Below are positions 10,977 to 22,961 of a stretch of DNA of 64,000 nucleotides, one piece after another (within the stretch, counting starts at the first letter, position 1; each line of letters opens with the position of its first letter). Position numbers and translations under genes: made by a program. Where the stretch lies: contig JAPWDM010000015.1 of assembly GCA_035578155.1 (NCBI GenBank), forward strand, positions 6,550,709 to 6,614,708. Reading direction: 5' to 3'. Source of the stretch: Brachynemurus nebulosus (Eukaryota > Arthropoda > Insecta > Neuroptera > Myrmeleontidae). Below the pieces are notes generated by a model, which saw only the letters and a list, made by a program, of their open reading frames with translations, was not told where the DNA came from and did not search any database.

Positions 10977-11699
10977 TAATATAAAACTGTAGTGAATAAT
11001 GTTGTTGCTCCACTTTTGTCGCATAATTTTTATTACATTAAAAAAAAAAAACTTTTTCTATTTTTTGTGAACTGTAAGAGCTTTTATGTTAAATGTTGTG
11101 TAATATATATATTAAAGAAGTGTAAATATGTTTTTAGTAAATTTCTACTTTGTAACTTAAATTCTAGTAAATATTATTTTCGATTTCTAGGGACCTCAAA
11201 ACAAATTTCTGCCATAGTCCCGAGCTCAAGTCGCGTCATGACAGTGGCTGTAATAGCTGAATTCCATTCTGGAAATTCGCTAATATAAAAGAAATAACAA
11301 ATTTTCCTGTAAATAACTCTTACTGAGGTTATTTTCTTTAAATATCTACGATGACATTTTTATTTTTGGTGCTTTGTTATTCTTAGTAAATCGCCATTTT
11401 GCTTTAAAGCGTTTTAAAGAATTTTTTTGCTCAAACGCAGCCAATGTCTTCACTCTAGGCTAATATACGTACATACGGTACATACGTATCACACACGACA
11501 CACATTACACGGTAGCTACCTCACAAAGTACCACACGGCAGGTACACGGGGTATGTATGTACTGAGTAGGTAAGTATTAAATGTGACGTATATGTACGTA
11601 TAGACAAGAACAAACATAGTATGTGGATGACGTATGTGTATGTCTATTTCACTTGAAGTGTGACTATCTCGGAAGTGATTAACTTGGACAGCTACTGTA

Positions 11700-12531
11700 T
11701 GTATCTGAAATGTAAATAAATAAAAAGAGATTCTTATAGTAAAAAAAGTGTACTATATTATTTATTCTTCGTGTTAGCGAATAGTGGGGTGTTGTGAGTG
11801 ACGCATGCGTGGATTAAAGTCAATTTTTTCTCAAGAGTTCTAATTCCTGTAACGGCATTAGACAGAAGAATCATTCGATTTTTTCTACTCGAGTACAAAA
11901 CTTCAATATGTGATCTTTGTTAAATTGCAAGTGTTTTTACTTATATTTTACAACTGAAATATTCTGTTATAAAGTTTTTTTATGAATTAGTAAATGTATT
12001 TATCATGGCTACTTAAGTTTATCTTGTATTTGGCTCGTAAATGCTAACTTGGTACGTGTAATTCCTTTGTTTAAAATCTGTGTATTTGTAATAACTTGTT
12101 TTGCTTATCTGTGTATTTGTAATAATGTTTGCTATTTTTATATATTTCTGAATAACATTATTTGTATTATTTTTCATTTATCACCTAACTGTGAACCGGC
12201 TTGTTTTCACACAATGCAATTTATAGGAATATGATTTTTATTCAATTTATTGTGTTATTTACATTTTCTTTATCTAGTGTGAAAATTCACAATTAAAGTA
12301 GTTATACCGTGTATTTTGTGTAAAAACCATACCAGTTATTTTATTTCATATTTTCATTTTTTTTATTTATAAAAGTACTGAGAACGACTCGCTTAGGTAA
12401 TCTGCCTTTTGCTAACAGATTTCTTATTCCTTAGGTTTTTTTCCTTCTCTCTTTCTTTAGGATTTTTTTCTTACTTTCGTGTAAATTGTCTTACATCTGG
12501 TTCGGCAAAATGCCATTAAAAGAATTGTTTA
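11700..12531. other. no gene seen
   Basis: AT-rich sequence with short frames only. The largest (12049-12234) is hydrophobic low-complexity and unsupported. No splice-joined frame, tRNA or terminal-repeat pair was found. Confidence 0.6.
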
Positions 12532-13013
12532 TGTAATGATCGATTTCACCAATATATCATGGATTTTCCCTTTCTTCGTTGGACAATGGATGCGTCAACC
12601 TGTGTGATCCGATGCGTTGTTTGTTCCCGCCTGCGCAAACTTGCCGCAACCAATTTCACAGTCGTTGGCGGTTTAGTTGTTTATCATCGCGTTTGCCGGA
12701 ATTCTTAATTTAATTAAGTCAACATTGTTATAATTCATTTTTTTTCTTTTTTTGTATTGTTTGCATTGAACTTAGGCACAGGGCGTATCCCCTGAGCTTT
12801 TCCATCTAGTCATATGCTAATATAGTATAAACAAAAGACTTATCTGAGCTAGTCGGTTCGACAAATGATGAAACAATTGTCAATATACCACCATACAAAC
12901 GTAATTTTGTAATTTTATTGTATAATTTTATTTTGTAATTTACATTGTAAATGAACACGAAATTTTAAATCGACACCTAATTAATAATTTTTTTATCATT
13001 CCCATCATTATAA
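12532..13013 (+). repeat. possible 5' LTR of a degraded retrotransposon
   Basis: TGTAATGATCGATTTCACC begins a segment that ends directly before a primer-binding-site-like sequence. It has a TATA-like stretch (TAATATAGTATAAAC) about two thirds along. No second copy is present in the window, so the boundaries are inferred only from the TG start and the adjacent PBS. Confidence 0.3.
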
Positions 13014-13033
13014 ATTTGGCGCCCTGAACGTGT
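13014..13033 (+). promoter_or_regulatory. retrotransposon primer-binding-site candidate
   Basis: TTTGGCGCCCTGAACGTG resembles the TGGCGCC-start PBS of Ty3/gypsy and related elements. It precedes a broken protease-RT region. The 13034-13871 stretch between holds no recognisable gag. Confidence 0.45.
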
Positions 13034-13871
13034 GGCAGCCTATTAAATCACCTTTTAAATAGTCTTTTAGGCAGTTTATTAGGCATTTTGTTACTGACAC
13101 AATATAGAAATTTATCAACAACTCACTGCTTTGTTATAGTGCAAACGAAACACCCGGTACTTGTTTATTTATAAATGCATTTGTTTGTAATCACTAATAT
13201 TTTAATGTGGTCAATTTTTTTGATAAAATTGTTTTTGAAATTATTTCGTAATAGGGTGGATTACTGATTTGAATTTGCCGGGTAAAACTGAGACATTTTG
13301 ATTTCACTTCTCAAATCAGGGGTTATACTTGGAATTTTGTTACCTTCGTACAAAATTGTGAATTTGTGTTTGATTAATATGTTTGCTTTGTGATTAAATT
13401 CTGTTTTATTGTCACAATTTTGTACTTATTTTATCTCGTTTCTATCACAAAAATTAACAGATTATTGTAAAATTTTAGATAATTTATGAAGAGTTAGTTT
13501 ACTTATGGAAAGAAACCAAGGGTACACATCGAGCCAAATGCTATGTTGTATGAAACTGAAAATTTTGGTAATTTTTCTACTTAGGATTGACCGGGGTAAT
13601 TGTGAACGGCGCCTATAATTTCTAAAATAGCATTAATATTGTTAAAAATCAACTCTTAGTACGTTTTTCTGTCCTTTCTTAATATGCTATTAAAATTTGA
13701 TAACAATTCTTCAAGTATTAGTATCTATTTTTTTATTTTGAAAAAATCCTTGCAAAATTTTGTGTATCTTACTTCAACCAATCCTCAAAAAAAATTTTTT
13801 TAAATACATTTTATTTTTTTAAAAGGTAAGAAATGGTTAAAAGTAAGTACTTCTAATTCAAAGGAATTATA

Positions 13872-14934
13872 TTGAGTATTTACCACAAAGTGCCTCCGTA
13901 TGTCCGTGTATCGATCGAAAACGAATATTACTTAGGTCTTTTGGATAGTGGAGCTTCAATTTCGGTTCTCAGCTTGTCAGTTTGGAATATACTTTGTCAC
14001 ATTTATCCTCCACTAAAACGTTGCCCGTTCACTAAAGTATCTATCGCTGATGGCACGTCAACAAACATACTAGGTAGCGTCAAAATTCTAGTAAAGTTAC
14101 ATGATTATGAGGAACATATCAATTTTTACGTCGTTGAAAACCTTTTAACTGATATTATACTAGGTGTAGACTTTATTCACACTTTTCGAATAACTATTGA
14201 TATCCCGTCCAGTACTTTCACCATAAATGAAAGTTATCACCAGGTCTGTTCCTTAAATGAATCATCAGGTATCACATCGTCACAACGTGAATTGATTGAT
14301 CAATTAGTTGACAAATATTCTAAAGTCATGTCAGCGTTTGGCTGTACCAATGTAATCTCTCACAAGATTGATACAAGAGATGATGCTTTGCCAATCAAGC
14401 AACGTTCTTACGCGTATTCTAAACCTATAAAAAGAACAATTTATCCATTCTGAAGTGGAAAAAATGTTGTCGTTAGGAGTTATAGAGCCATCTAATTCAC
14501 CCTGGTCGTCTCCAGTGGTTGTTGTTCGCAAGGCTTCTGGTAATTTTAGATTCTGGTTACTTTAACTTTAAATCTTTGCTCAGCCTTTTGATGAATTCTC
14601 TTAAAAGCTTCTAGTCGTGAGAAAACCAGTTTTAGCGTTCCTGGCAAGGGTTCCTTTCAGTTTGTAGAATGCGGTTCGGCCTCATTAACAGTCCTGCAAC
14701 TATGCAACGTCTAGTTGATACCATCATCGGAACCGAATTAGATCCATACGTTTTTGTTTACCTAGACGATATCATTATAGTTACACCTGACTTGGCTACC
14801 CATTTACAAGTTCTCGAACAAGTATTTCAACAACTTGTCCGAGCTAACTTATCATTAAATTTTGAAAAATGTAAATTTGCTAGATCGGAATTAAAATATC
14901 TTGGATTCATTGGCGGAATCAATGGCTAGCAACC
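13872..14934 (+). pseudogene. Ty3/gypsy protease-reverse transcriptase remnant
   Basis: The first part (13872-14453) encodes an aspartic protease, recognised by GLLDSGASISVLS and a downstream ILGVDFI flap/helix motif. It runs into the RT N-terminus (HKIDTRDDALPIKQRSY). A frameshift near 14440 leads to [19 protein letters not shown]. The RT centre is then deleted, and the palm resumes near 14605 as SFSVPGKGSFQFV. It shifts frame at about 14669 into MRFGLINSPATMQRL, with the catalytic YLDDIII at about 14759, and ends at 14929 shortly after KCKFARSELKYLGF. RNase H and integrase are missing. It is dead, with at least two frameshifts and one internal deletion. It is unrelated in orientation and sequence to the intact errantivirus to its right. 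Confidence 0.85.
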
Positions 14935-15599
14935 AGTTCAACACCAATTGCACTTACCACAAATTGTAACAACACAATCAAACAGTACGAGATAAGAGAA
15001 GAAATCGTCAAAATAACGCTGGACTCACCATGCTACGCATTTACAAAACACATTGAACTTAGACCCATAACAACAAAGGCTATTATATATCATTTCAATG
15101 ACTTCATACCAAAAATATCACTACAAAGCTGCGACGAATGCAGAAACAAAACGAAACAAATCCAAAATTTAATTCCACTTCAACTACATTACAACAACTT
15201 ACAAAAATTGACGGATAACTTCCATCATTTGCAAACGCTAGATCAATAATTAAACAAAGAAATGAGCGAACATATGGAATTCTTCGGAAAATCATTTTCA
15301 ACTTCCAACGAACAGCTGATATCGTAATTGTCCTACTATCCCTGTTTGGCTTCTACAAATGCGGATTATTTTCACTATTAAAATGTTGTATACCAAGATT
15401 GAGTGGAACTTGCTGTACGAGCGGAAATCCATGCATTCGAATATTTAATCAATGCTATAACAGACGGGCAGAACCACAATCAGTTTATTTCGCCGCTACC
15501 GCACTAACGGAACCAGAAGACCAAATACAAACGCTAACCACAAGGACCACCCACAGCGCACATGAAAACTCCAAATCATTCAAGCCAAGAAGACGCTAA
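14935..15599 (+). pseudogene. retroelement 3' ORF fragment, env-like
   Basis: Directly after the truncated RT comes a different coding texture: a first open part (Cys/Asn-rich, ending in a stop near 15249), then after a shift a hydrophobic segment (IVIVLLSLFGFYKCGLFSLL) followed by a Cys-rich and basic tail to 15599. One transmembrane helix followed by a short cytoplasmic tail, ending just before a polypurine tract, is the layout of an envelope-like third ORF of an LTR retrotransposon. The abrupt join to the RT fragment at about 14931 suggests that two elements have been spliced together by deletion. Family not determined. Confidence 0.4.
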
Positions 15600-15639
15600 G
15601 ATCCAATCGAGCTAAAACCTTTCAGGTTATAGTCGACTC

Positions 15640-15657
15640 TTCGCAGGGAGGATGGAT
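15640..15657 (+). promoter_or_regulatory. polypurine tract before an LTR-like start
   Basis: GCAGGGAGGATGGAT is followed by TGTAGTGATTTCACTACA at 15658. A purine tract plus TG start is typical of a 3' LTR boundary; BEL/Pao LTRs often begin TGTAGTGA (from memory). If so, this LTR runs from 15658 to about 23832 (ending AATAACA, with AATAAATG upstream). The errantivirus would then be inserted in its TA array. Confidence 0.4.
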
Positions 15658-15815
15658 TGTAGTGATTTCACTACATTAACATTCCAACATAAATCTAATG
15701 GACTCCAGAAAACCATTATCACTCGACTTCCACCCTCGCTATTGCATCATCCACACAAGGACAGCAGTCGCCACCGAAAATCTATTAATTTCACTTTCAC
15801 CCCAAAAAATCAATT

Positions 15816-16364
<549 letters not shown>

Positions 16365-16377
16365 CCTCCCTCCTTAA
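16365..16377 (-). promoter_or_regulatory. polypurine tract
   Basis: On the minus strand AAGGAGGGAGG abuts the 3' LTR directly. It is the plus-strand primer site for reverse transcription. Confidence 0.85.
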
Positions 16378-17972
16378 GACGAAAGCGGTGGCCATAGAAG
16401 TTTGACTTCTTGGGACGGCGCTTTTGGTTGGTATTGTACTTGAATTGAAGAATCCTCTTGAATATGTGCTTGAAGTGATGCATTCTCTTGGAACGGCTTC
16501 CTTGTGTAACGAATAATGAATAGGATACTGATGATTAACATGGTTGCAAGAATAAAGTAAGTAGTAGATACGTGAATAGTGCCATGTGTCCGCAGTAGCT
16601 GGATTTCTTCTTGATTTTCTAAATGATAGTTTTTCAATTTGTTGAGGTCCAGTTTTTCTTCCAATTTGGATATGTTGACCGGAAGATTGTATGTTGGTTG
16701 CAAATAGATTTTTTCCCATTTTCTTAATATTTTACTATCGTAGGTAATGTCGTTGATTTTTACGGAACAGTTTTCAAAGCGTATTAAAATGGTTCCCATG
16801 ATGGTTCGATTTTTGATGCCACATGTTGAACTAATGACAATTCCATATGAGTTCTTGATGATGATGTGGTTGTTGTAGATTTGTTTGATTTCGGTTATGT
16901 TGTTGTAGTATTCATAGATGCAGGTAGGCGATTGATTGGAAAGTAGATTTCCGATGCACTTTGAATTTTTCAGTTTAATTGCTGCAGTTTTGGGCTCGCA
17001 TACGTAGATTTCCTCTATTTTGGGGCACGCATTATCGACTTCGTACAACTGATATTCATTGGAAATGGTATATGGTTTGGGAAATTTTATTGTTTTTAAA
17101 TGAACATTTGGTAAAGGTTCTAATTTGTTTAATCGATAGGTAGAGGATTGGAAATTAGGTATCTGTATGTTAAAAATTATGTTGCTATCGTTGTAATAAG
17201 CCTGCAGTTTAAGGAACTCGTATATTTGTTCGTATGATTTGATGGGTATGCCTTGTTTGTTCAATGAATTATAAGCGTACTCTAGTTCATCTGGAAGTAG
17301 ATTAGGCTTTGCGACAATATTAAGTTTTGCCAAATTAATGGATTGTATGATATCTTTAATGTGGTCATTAAGTGTCCCAATATTGAAACTAATTCTGTAC
17401 GCGTATTGTATAATTTTTAATTCGCTTTGTTCTTTTTGACCGATGTTCGTATATAAAGATTTCAAATATCTGTTAATATAATTTTGCTGATCGTTTATGT
17501 GTTTGGTGATGTTTTCAAATCGTTCGATCATTTGGGAGTTAATGCGGACCTGCTTGTTTAATTGATTCACAACGTTATTTTGATTTAGTTTTAAATTTTC
17601 TATATTTTTATTAATTTCGATGGCATCATTATGATCCATGTTGCCAGTAATCTGTTTAATGACTGTTCCTAAACCGTCTATCAATCCTCGCTTAGTAATT
17701 TTTCTTGGTAGTAAAATTTGGAGATTTTCTTTCAATTCTTTAAATTTTAGCCGAATAATTTCCTCGAATTCTGTATTAGGGAGTTTTTGTGAAATGAGAT
17801 TGATTGAGTTTTCAATATTAAATAGATTTTCTTTGTAATTATTAAGATTAATAATGTGAATATAATGGTCATAACTATTCACGACTCGTGCTTGGCCTAG
17901 GTTCATTACTAGGATCCCTGGATTGTTGGTCTGGTCTATTATTTCTATTTTCTGTGCTGTTACCGACAGCAT
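16374..17972 (-). CDS. env: errantivirus envelope glycoprotein (Env)
   Basis: Frame of 532 codons, uninterrupted. Errantivirus Env is a class I-type fusion glycoprotein related to baculovirus F protein and acts at the cell surface. A basic R-X-X-X-K-R furin-type site lies at residues 90-95. It is followed at once by the conserved glycine-rich fusion region, then a long N-glycosylation-rich ectodomain. A transmembrane helix of about 18 residues lies near residues 470-489, and there is a roughly 43-residue cytoplasmic tail. The short region before the furin site is normal for errantiviruses. The frame lacks a strong signal peptide by itself. A consensus acceptor at 17977-17978 and the donor at 22962-22963 would join a short hydrophobic leader in frame, as expected for spliced env mRNA. 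It overlaps the end of pol by about 98 bp. Confidence 0.9.
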   Translation of the reverse strand: MLSVTAQKIEIIDQTNNPGILVMNLGQARVVNSYDHYIHIINLNNYKENLFNIENSINLISQKLPNTEFEEIIRLKFKELKENLQILLPRKITKRGLIDGLGTVIKQITGNMDHNDAIEINKNIENLKLNQNNVVNQLNKQVRINSQMIERFENITKHINDQQNYINRYLKSLYTNIGQKEQSELKIIQYAYRISFNIGTLNDHIKDIIQSINLAKLNIVAKPNLLPDELEYAYNSLNKQGIPIKSYEQIYEFLKLQAYYNDSNIIFNIQIPNFQSSTYRLNKLEPLPNVHLKTIKFPKPYTISNEYQLYEVDNACPKIEEIYVCEPKTAAIKLKNSKCIGNLLSNQSPTCIYEYYNNITEIKQIYNNHIIIKNSYGIVISSTCGIKNRTIMGTILIRFENCSVKINDITYDSKILRKWEKIYLQPTYNLPVNISKLEEKLDLNKLKNYHLENQEEIQLLRTHGTIHVSTTYFILATMLIISILFIIRYTRKPFQENASLQAHIQEDSSIQVQYQPKAPSQEVKLLWPPLSS

Positions 17973-20900
17973 TATCCTGCACTTTAAGTGGACGTCTTAA
18001 TTTTTGTTTGTTTAACTTTCTATTCTTATTATCTAATATGGTTATTTTATTATTTTTAGATACAGCAGTTTGTTTGAATTTAGCATGTAGTTTGTTATTA
18101 TGTTTGTTTTCAGTTAGATACGCGTTTGTGCCGGATACGTAATTTAGAGGTTCATGTCTATCTCTATTTAATTTTACAATTTTTCCTTGTTTCTTTTCTA
18201 ACACGTAGTTATTAACTTTGTCGTACAAGTTTTGTTGTTTTTCGTTTATGTCGTTCAAGTCAGGTTTTAAGCTCATGTCATATGTTCTGCCAAAGAAAAG
18301 TTCAAAAGGAGTGTACCTAGTAGTTGAATGGACCGAATTATTATACGTGAAAATTGCAGATAGTAATTTTTGTTTGGGTTCCATTTCTTTATTTTTGGGA
18401 TCTTTATGGATAATTCTGTAAATTTCTAACAGTGTCGAGTGAAATCGCTCGATGGGTGAATTTGAATTTGAACTTCGTACCGAAGTAGTGTGCAAATTTA
18501 TATTATAGTTATCACAAAATTGACGAAATCGAATAGAATCAAATCCTTTTTCAGAATCTACAACTAGTGTTGTAGGTTTTCCATATGTGGCTATAAATTT
18601 TGAAAATGCTTCTATTAGGTGTATGCTATTTCTACTAAGAAGAATGTACCCTTGGGCAAATTTAGAAAATTTATCAATTATAGTAAATATTATAAGTTTA
18701 TCGATATAAAATATATCTGCATGTGCGATTTCAAGTGGACGGACTGGTGTAGGGGTTAACTGAAATTTTTGTTTTGGGGGTCTCCTATCATATTTATTTT
18801 CTTGACATGTTTTACAATTATTAATGTAATAAGTTATTTTACTTTTTAAATTTGGAAAATAGTAATCTCGTTTTAAGTGAGCCAAAGTTTCATTAATTCC
18901 ACGGTGGTTACTAGTCTGGTGATAATCTGAAATTATGCGGTCTTGTTGTTCGTCATCTTCAATATCTTCTAATAATTTTGTACATCTTATAATTTTGAAT
19001 TGTCTACCATGAGAAAAGTATTGGTGATAGATTTCTTGTACTTTATTAAACAAATTGTCATCGGGGCAGTATATAGCTGTACGTTTGTTTGGTGGTAAGA
19101 ACTGTCTAAATATTTCAATTAAAATTTCGTCAGTATAATTTGGACCTTGAAAAGTTTGTCTACGTTTTGTTTTAAACAAAATTTTTAATTTTCGGCTTGT
19201 CGTTTTTAGTTCTGGGTTAATAAGGAGAATGACTTGTTGAGTGAAATCATTTAAAGGATTTTCAGAGATTGGAATAAATAATGTATCGTCATCGTCAGCA
19301 CCATGTACAGTACTGTCTTCGTCGTCGGTGTTATTTGTTCGAGTAGAAGTATGTCGTGTTACATGGGTTGAAGTATTACTACTAGTTTCGTGTGAGTTAA
19401 TTTCTGGAATAATAACGCGTGAAAGAGCATCAGCATTTGTATTACTCTTGCCTGATTTATGTATGATTGTATAATCGAATTCCTCAAGTTTGAGGCGCCA
19501 CCGAACCAGTTTACTATTCGGTTCCTTTAATGACATAAGCCACGTAAGAGGCTTGTGGTCTGTTATAATTTTAAATTTGCGACCAAATAGGTACGGACGG
19601 AAGTATTTTGTGGCCCACACAATAGCCAGAAGTTCTTTTTCTATTGTGCTGTAATTTTGTTCACTCTTAGTGAGTGTACGGCTGGCATAACAGATTGGGC
19701 GATCCTTGCCGATAGGTCCTTGCGAAAGTATCGCGCCTATAGCACAATTACTAGCGTCTGTTGTTAGGTTAAATTCTTTACTAAAATCAGGATATGCAAG
19801 TACTGGCTCATCAGTGAGTAATTTTTTGCATAGTTCGAAAGTCTTAATATATTCCGGGGTTAATTTAATTTCCTCTCCTTTTCTTAAACATTGGGTTAAA
19901 GGCTTAGTAATTTTCGCGAAATCCTTAATGAATTTAAGATAGTACCCTAGTAAACCGAGAAAGCTCTTAATTTCTTTTGGTGTTTTAGGTAATGGAAAAT
20001 TTGTAATGGCTTTGATCTTATCCGGATTTGGTTTCACACCTTCTGAAGAGACTATGTGTCCAAGGAAAGCGACCTCTTTATGTAAAAATTCACTTTTATC
20101 AAGTTGTACTTTAAGATTTGCTTTTCTAAGTTTGTCAAAGACTCTACGTAAATTTACAATGTGTTCATCTAACGATGTGGAGAAAACTATGATGTCGTCC
20201 ATATATACTAGACAAACAGTGCCCTGTAGTTCTCGCAAAACGTTGTCCATAACCCTTTGAAAGGTGGACGGAGCGTTTTTTAGGCCAAAAGGCATTCTCA
20301 AATATTCGCAGTGGCCATTCTCGACGCTAAAAGCTGTCTTGGGAATATCTTTAGGATGGAGTTCAATTTGGTGAAACCCGCTGGCCAAGTCAAGGGTAGT
20401 AAAGTACATACATTTGCCAAGTTTGTCAAGAATATCAGTGATGTTTGGTAATGGATATTTGTCGTCGACTGTCTTTTCGTTTAAGCGTCTATAATCTACT
20501 ACAAGTCTCCATTTTTTCTTTCCACTTGCGTCGGCTTTTTTGGGGACAATCCAAATGGGGGATGACCAAGGAGAGTAGCTTGGTCGAATTATACCTTGTT
20601 TTAATAGTTGGTCAATTTGTCTCCTAACCTCTTCTTTATGAATTTGTGGATACCGATATGATTTTGTGTGTATTGGGATGTCGTCTTTAGTAATGATACG
20701 ATGTTTGATTTCATTCGTAAAAGTCAGGTCTTGTCCTTCGCGATAGAAAATATCGTCAAACTGTTTACAAAGGTTGATAATTTTGGACCGTTCTTCCATG
20801 TTTAAATGATCGACTCGAATCAAATTGTCGATGCTATTACAAAAACTATTAGTTTGTGAATTAATTTGGTTTTCCTTAAATTCGACTAATTCGTGATTTA

Positions 20901-21550
20901 GAATTTCTGCCTTAATCGGTTGTTCTATAAAAAGAATTTGTTTATCGTTTGTTAAATTTATGACTGTACAAATGAAGTGCCAGTCGTTTGCTTTATAGAT
21001 ACCTTCAGGTATCAGAAGTTTATTGTCAATAAAAATGTTTTTTAAAATAAATTCTCCTGATTGGATATCAACCGGTAATTTAACTATCATTTTTGAAAAA
21101 GGTTGTAATGTAAATTTTCCAGACATAAAATTTGGTTTTGATAATAATTTTAATGTAGCGTTTTTTGTTTTTAAAATTTGATTAACAACGTCAATCTTTG
21201 CGTTAATCTTTTTCAAAATATCTAAGCCGATTAGACCGTCAAAATATTGGTGAAATTGAAAAATTAAGAAATTAATCGTATCGTTTGGTTGTCTAAATTC
21301 TTTAAACATGGGTAAGGTTATTTTTTCCTTTAAGTGATAGGTGTTCAGTACTGCTTTAATTTCTATTGGTTTAATTTTTTCGCAATAATTTAGATCTACA
21401 TGTTCAGGGTTTATAAATGAATTTGAAGCGCCAGTGTCAATAAGAAATTTTAGATACTTGCCGGATGGGGATTGAATATGTACATAAGGAAGTGTGTTGC
21501 CGTGAGTGTTTAGGTCTAGGTAACCAAATTGTGGTCCCAGGTTAACTGAA
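17875..21550 (-). CDS. pol: errantivirus Pol polyprotein (protease, RT, RNase H, integrase)
   Basis: The pol frame is open from the gag/pol frameshift site to 17875 with no stop. The first in-frame Met is at 21309, but the protease lies upstream of it (FLIDTGAS at about 21440-21460), so translation must enter by frameshift. The order is aspartic protease; reverse transcriptase with VYMDDII at about 20195-20206; RNase H (TTDASNCAIGAILS); an HHCC zinc domain (HRGIN...H...CKTCQ, about 18780-18900); the integrase core with Asp in AHADIFYI, Asp in VVDSEKGF and Glu in SPIERFHS; and a basic C-terminus. All catalytic residues are present and no lesion was seen. It makes the DNA copy and integrates it. 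Length is typical for the group. Confidence 0.93.
17977..17978 (-). promoter_or_regulatory. env splice acceptor
   Basis: TGCAG on the minus strand, 5 bp upstream of the first Met codon of the env frame. Joining it to the donor at 22962-22963 keeps the env frame open. Inferred from sequence; no transcript evidence. Confidence 0.6.
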
Positions 21551-22922
21551 AATTTGAATCGTCTAGTTCGTATTCGGAACTGACAACGGACATAGGATTT
21601 GTGTTGTTTTCGTTGTCTTGTTCGTCATATACGTCGATATTTTCAACAATGTCAGTGTTTGCAGTTTCAAAGTTGTCTAAATTTTGGAAATCTTGTTGTT
21701 CATTGTTATGTAATTCTTCACTAACAAAAGTTGGTTTAGACATAGGGGCGAATACACTATTAGTATTTGAATTATATTGTTGTGCTCGTAGTTGTGCCCT
21801 AATACTTAATCTATTACTACCTATTTCCATAGGTTCCGGTTTATATCGCGTTAATTGTTGCGAAGGGAATCTGGAAGTTGGTTGTTGTGGTGAATTTGTT
21901 GTTGGTTTATACGTAAATTGTCTTTGTACCATTTGTGGTCTATAGTTCGTTTGTTGCGGAATAAATGTACGATGTTGTGATTGATTTGGAACTAACCGAT
22001 TGTTACTAGAATTAATATGTTGAACTATTGGTTTTGGTTTATTAACTATGTTTGGGGTTTGTGATTTGGTATAATAGATATTCTGTTCTTTTATGCAAAA
22101 GCTGAAGGCTTCTGATAATGTGCTTGGTTTCATTGCGCGAATGGTGGATCCTAAAGGTTCCCGTAATCCCGATAGGAAAACATTCAAACACATTTCACTG
22201 TATAAGCTTAGTTTGGAAGCTCGAACATCTCCATTGTTTTCATGTATTTTAACATGGTTTGATATTGTAGACAAAATTTCTATTATGCTACTGTAAAATG
22301 TCTCAACAGTTTGATTACCTTGTCTAAGGTTATGTAAATCTTTAATTAAACTGGTTTCATTTCTCTTGTCCGAATAATGAGTAATTAAATTATTTTTAAT
22401 TTGGACCCAATCGATAGGTGTCCCATACATATTGAGTATTTCATTAGCCTGTCCAGTGATTTTATTTCTAATAGCTCTAAGGAGAAGTTTGCCGTAACTA
22501 GTTCCGTTAACATTAGGAATGAGACTTAAAATTTCTTCTACGTTATTTATAAAATCATACAATAAGCGTGTATTACCATCGAAGGTTGGTAAATCTTTAA
22601 TAGCATCTGGGATTCTTAATGCATTAAAGACTTCACTAGGCGTTGCCATTGTTAAATTATTTGAACTATTATTTGTATTATTTAGATTAATTGTATTTTC
22701 GTTTAAATTAATTGGATTGAGATTTTCAAGATTTTCGTAAAAATTATTTAAAGAATTACTTAATTCAACACTATTCCCGTATTCTGCGGCGTTACTAGTG
22801 TTGGGGTAGTTTTGGGTTTCAACACCGTTCCCGTTTACTGCGGCGTCAAAGGTGTTGGGAGAAGAGTTTCGCTTATAAGGAATTGCCCGTAGTAAGGATA
22901 ATTTGGGTTTGGTATTAGGCAT
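21516..22922 (-). CDS. gag: errantivirus Gag
   Basis: Gag forms the particle core. The preferred start is the ATG at 22922 (MPNTKPKLSLL), giving 468 residues. The frame is open further upstream to a Met at 23144, but that stretch includes the predicted splice donor and looks like leader. The first third is Asn-rich low-complexity. It is followed by the conserved capsid-like part beginning ATPSEVFNALRIPDAIKDLP and continuing with LLYDFINNVEEIL. A Gln/Pro-rich basic region follows, then an acidic Asn/Asp-rich tail. As in other errantiviruses there is no CCHC zinc knuckle. It ends at 21516, overlapping pol in the -1 frame. Confidence 0.88.
   Translation of the reverse strand: MPNTKPKLSLLRAIPYKRNSSPNTFDAAVNGNGVETQNYPNTSNAAEYGNSVELSNSLNNFYENLENLNPINLNENTINLNNTNNSSNNLTMATPSEVFNALRIPDAIKDLPTFDGNTRLLYDFINNVEEILSLIPNVNGTSYGKLLLRAIRNKITGQANEILNMYGTPIDWVQIKNNLITHYSDKRNETSLIKDLHNLRQGNQTVETFYSSIIEILSTISNHVKIHENNGDVRASKLSLYSEMCLNVFLSGLREPLGSTIRAMKPSTLSEAFSFCIKEQNIYYTKSQTPNIVNKPKPIVQHINSSNNRLVPNQSQHRTFIPQQTNYRPQMVQRQFTYKPTTNSPQQPTSRFPSQQLTRYKPEPMEIGSNRLSIRAQLRAQQYNSNTNSVFAPMSKPTFVSEELHNNEQQDFQNLDNFETANTDIVENIDVYDEQDNENNTNPMSVVSSEYELDDSNFQLTWDHNLVT
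21549..21555 (-). promoter_or_regulatory. -1 ribosomal frameshift heptamer
   Basis: Minus-strand A AAT TTT in the gag frame, a canonical X-XXY-YYZ slippery site, lies 33 bp before the gag stop. A -1 shift here enters the pol frame with no stop. A downstream stem-loop or pseudoknot was not evaluated. Confidence 0.7.
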
Positions 22923-22961
22923 TAAATTTCCAATGAATAACAATTGAAACAAAATCGACTT

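Larger units (their letters stand above)
8008..11025 (+). mobile_element. Tc1-like element with repeated AAAGTGGAGCAAC end motif, broken
   Basis: GGACAAAAGTGGAGCAACAA at 8015 is repeated as GACAGAAGTGGAGCAACAAA at about 8227. It appears in reverse orientation at about 11003-11022 (GTTGTTGCTCCACTTTTGTC). Two direct copies about 210 bp apart at the left resemble the IR/DR ends of Sleeping Beauty-type transposons. The right side shows only one copy. Contains the broken transposase at 8403-9412 and a later pogo-type insertion (9444-10976). Exact outer ends are uncertain; TA precedes CACTATTGGAC at 8008. Confidence 0.65.
7011..11697. mobile_element. mariner-type terminal-repeat composite with TA flanks
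   Basis: CAGTAGCCGTCCAAG at 7011 pairs with CTTGGACAGCTACTG ending at 11697. TA lies outside both ends (7009-7010, 11698-11699). GATAGTCAC-type sequence follows inward on both sides. The left end has lost about 15 bp relative to the right, and immediately contains a second inverted copy (GTGACTATCTTGGAAGT at 7051). The span is filled by later insertions: a palindromic MITE, a Tc1-like relic, and a pogo-type element inside that. No transposase of its own is recognised. The two ends could alternatively be independent relics of the same family. Confidence 0.5.

Noticed and set aside
17638..22740. Plus-strand frames across the errantivirus
   Set aside because: Shadows of the minus-strand env, pol and gag genes.
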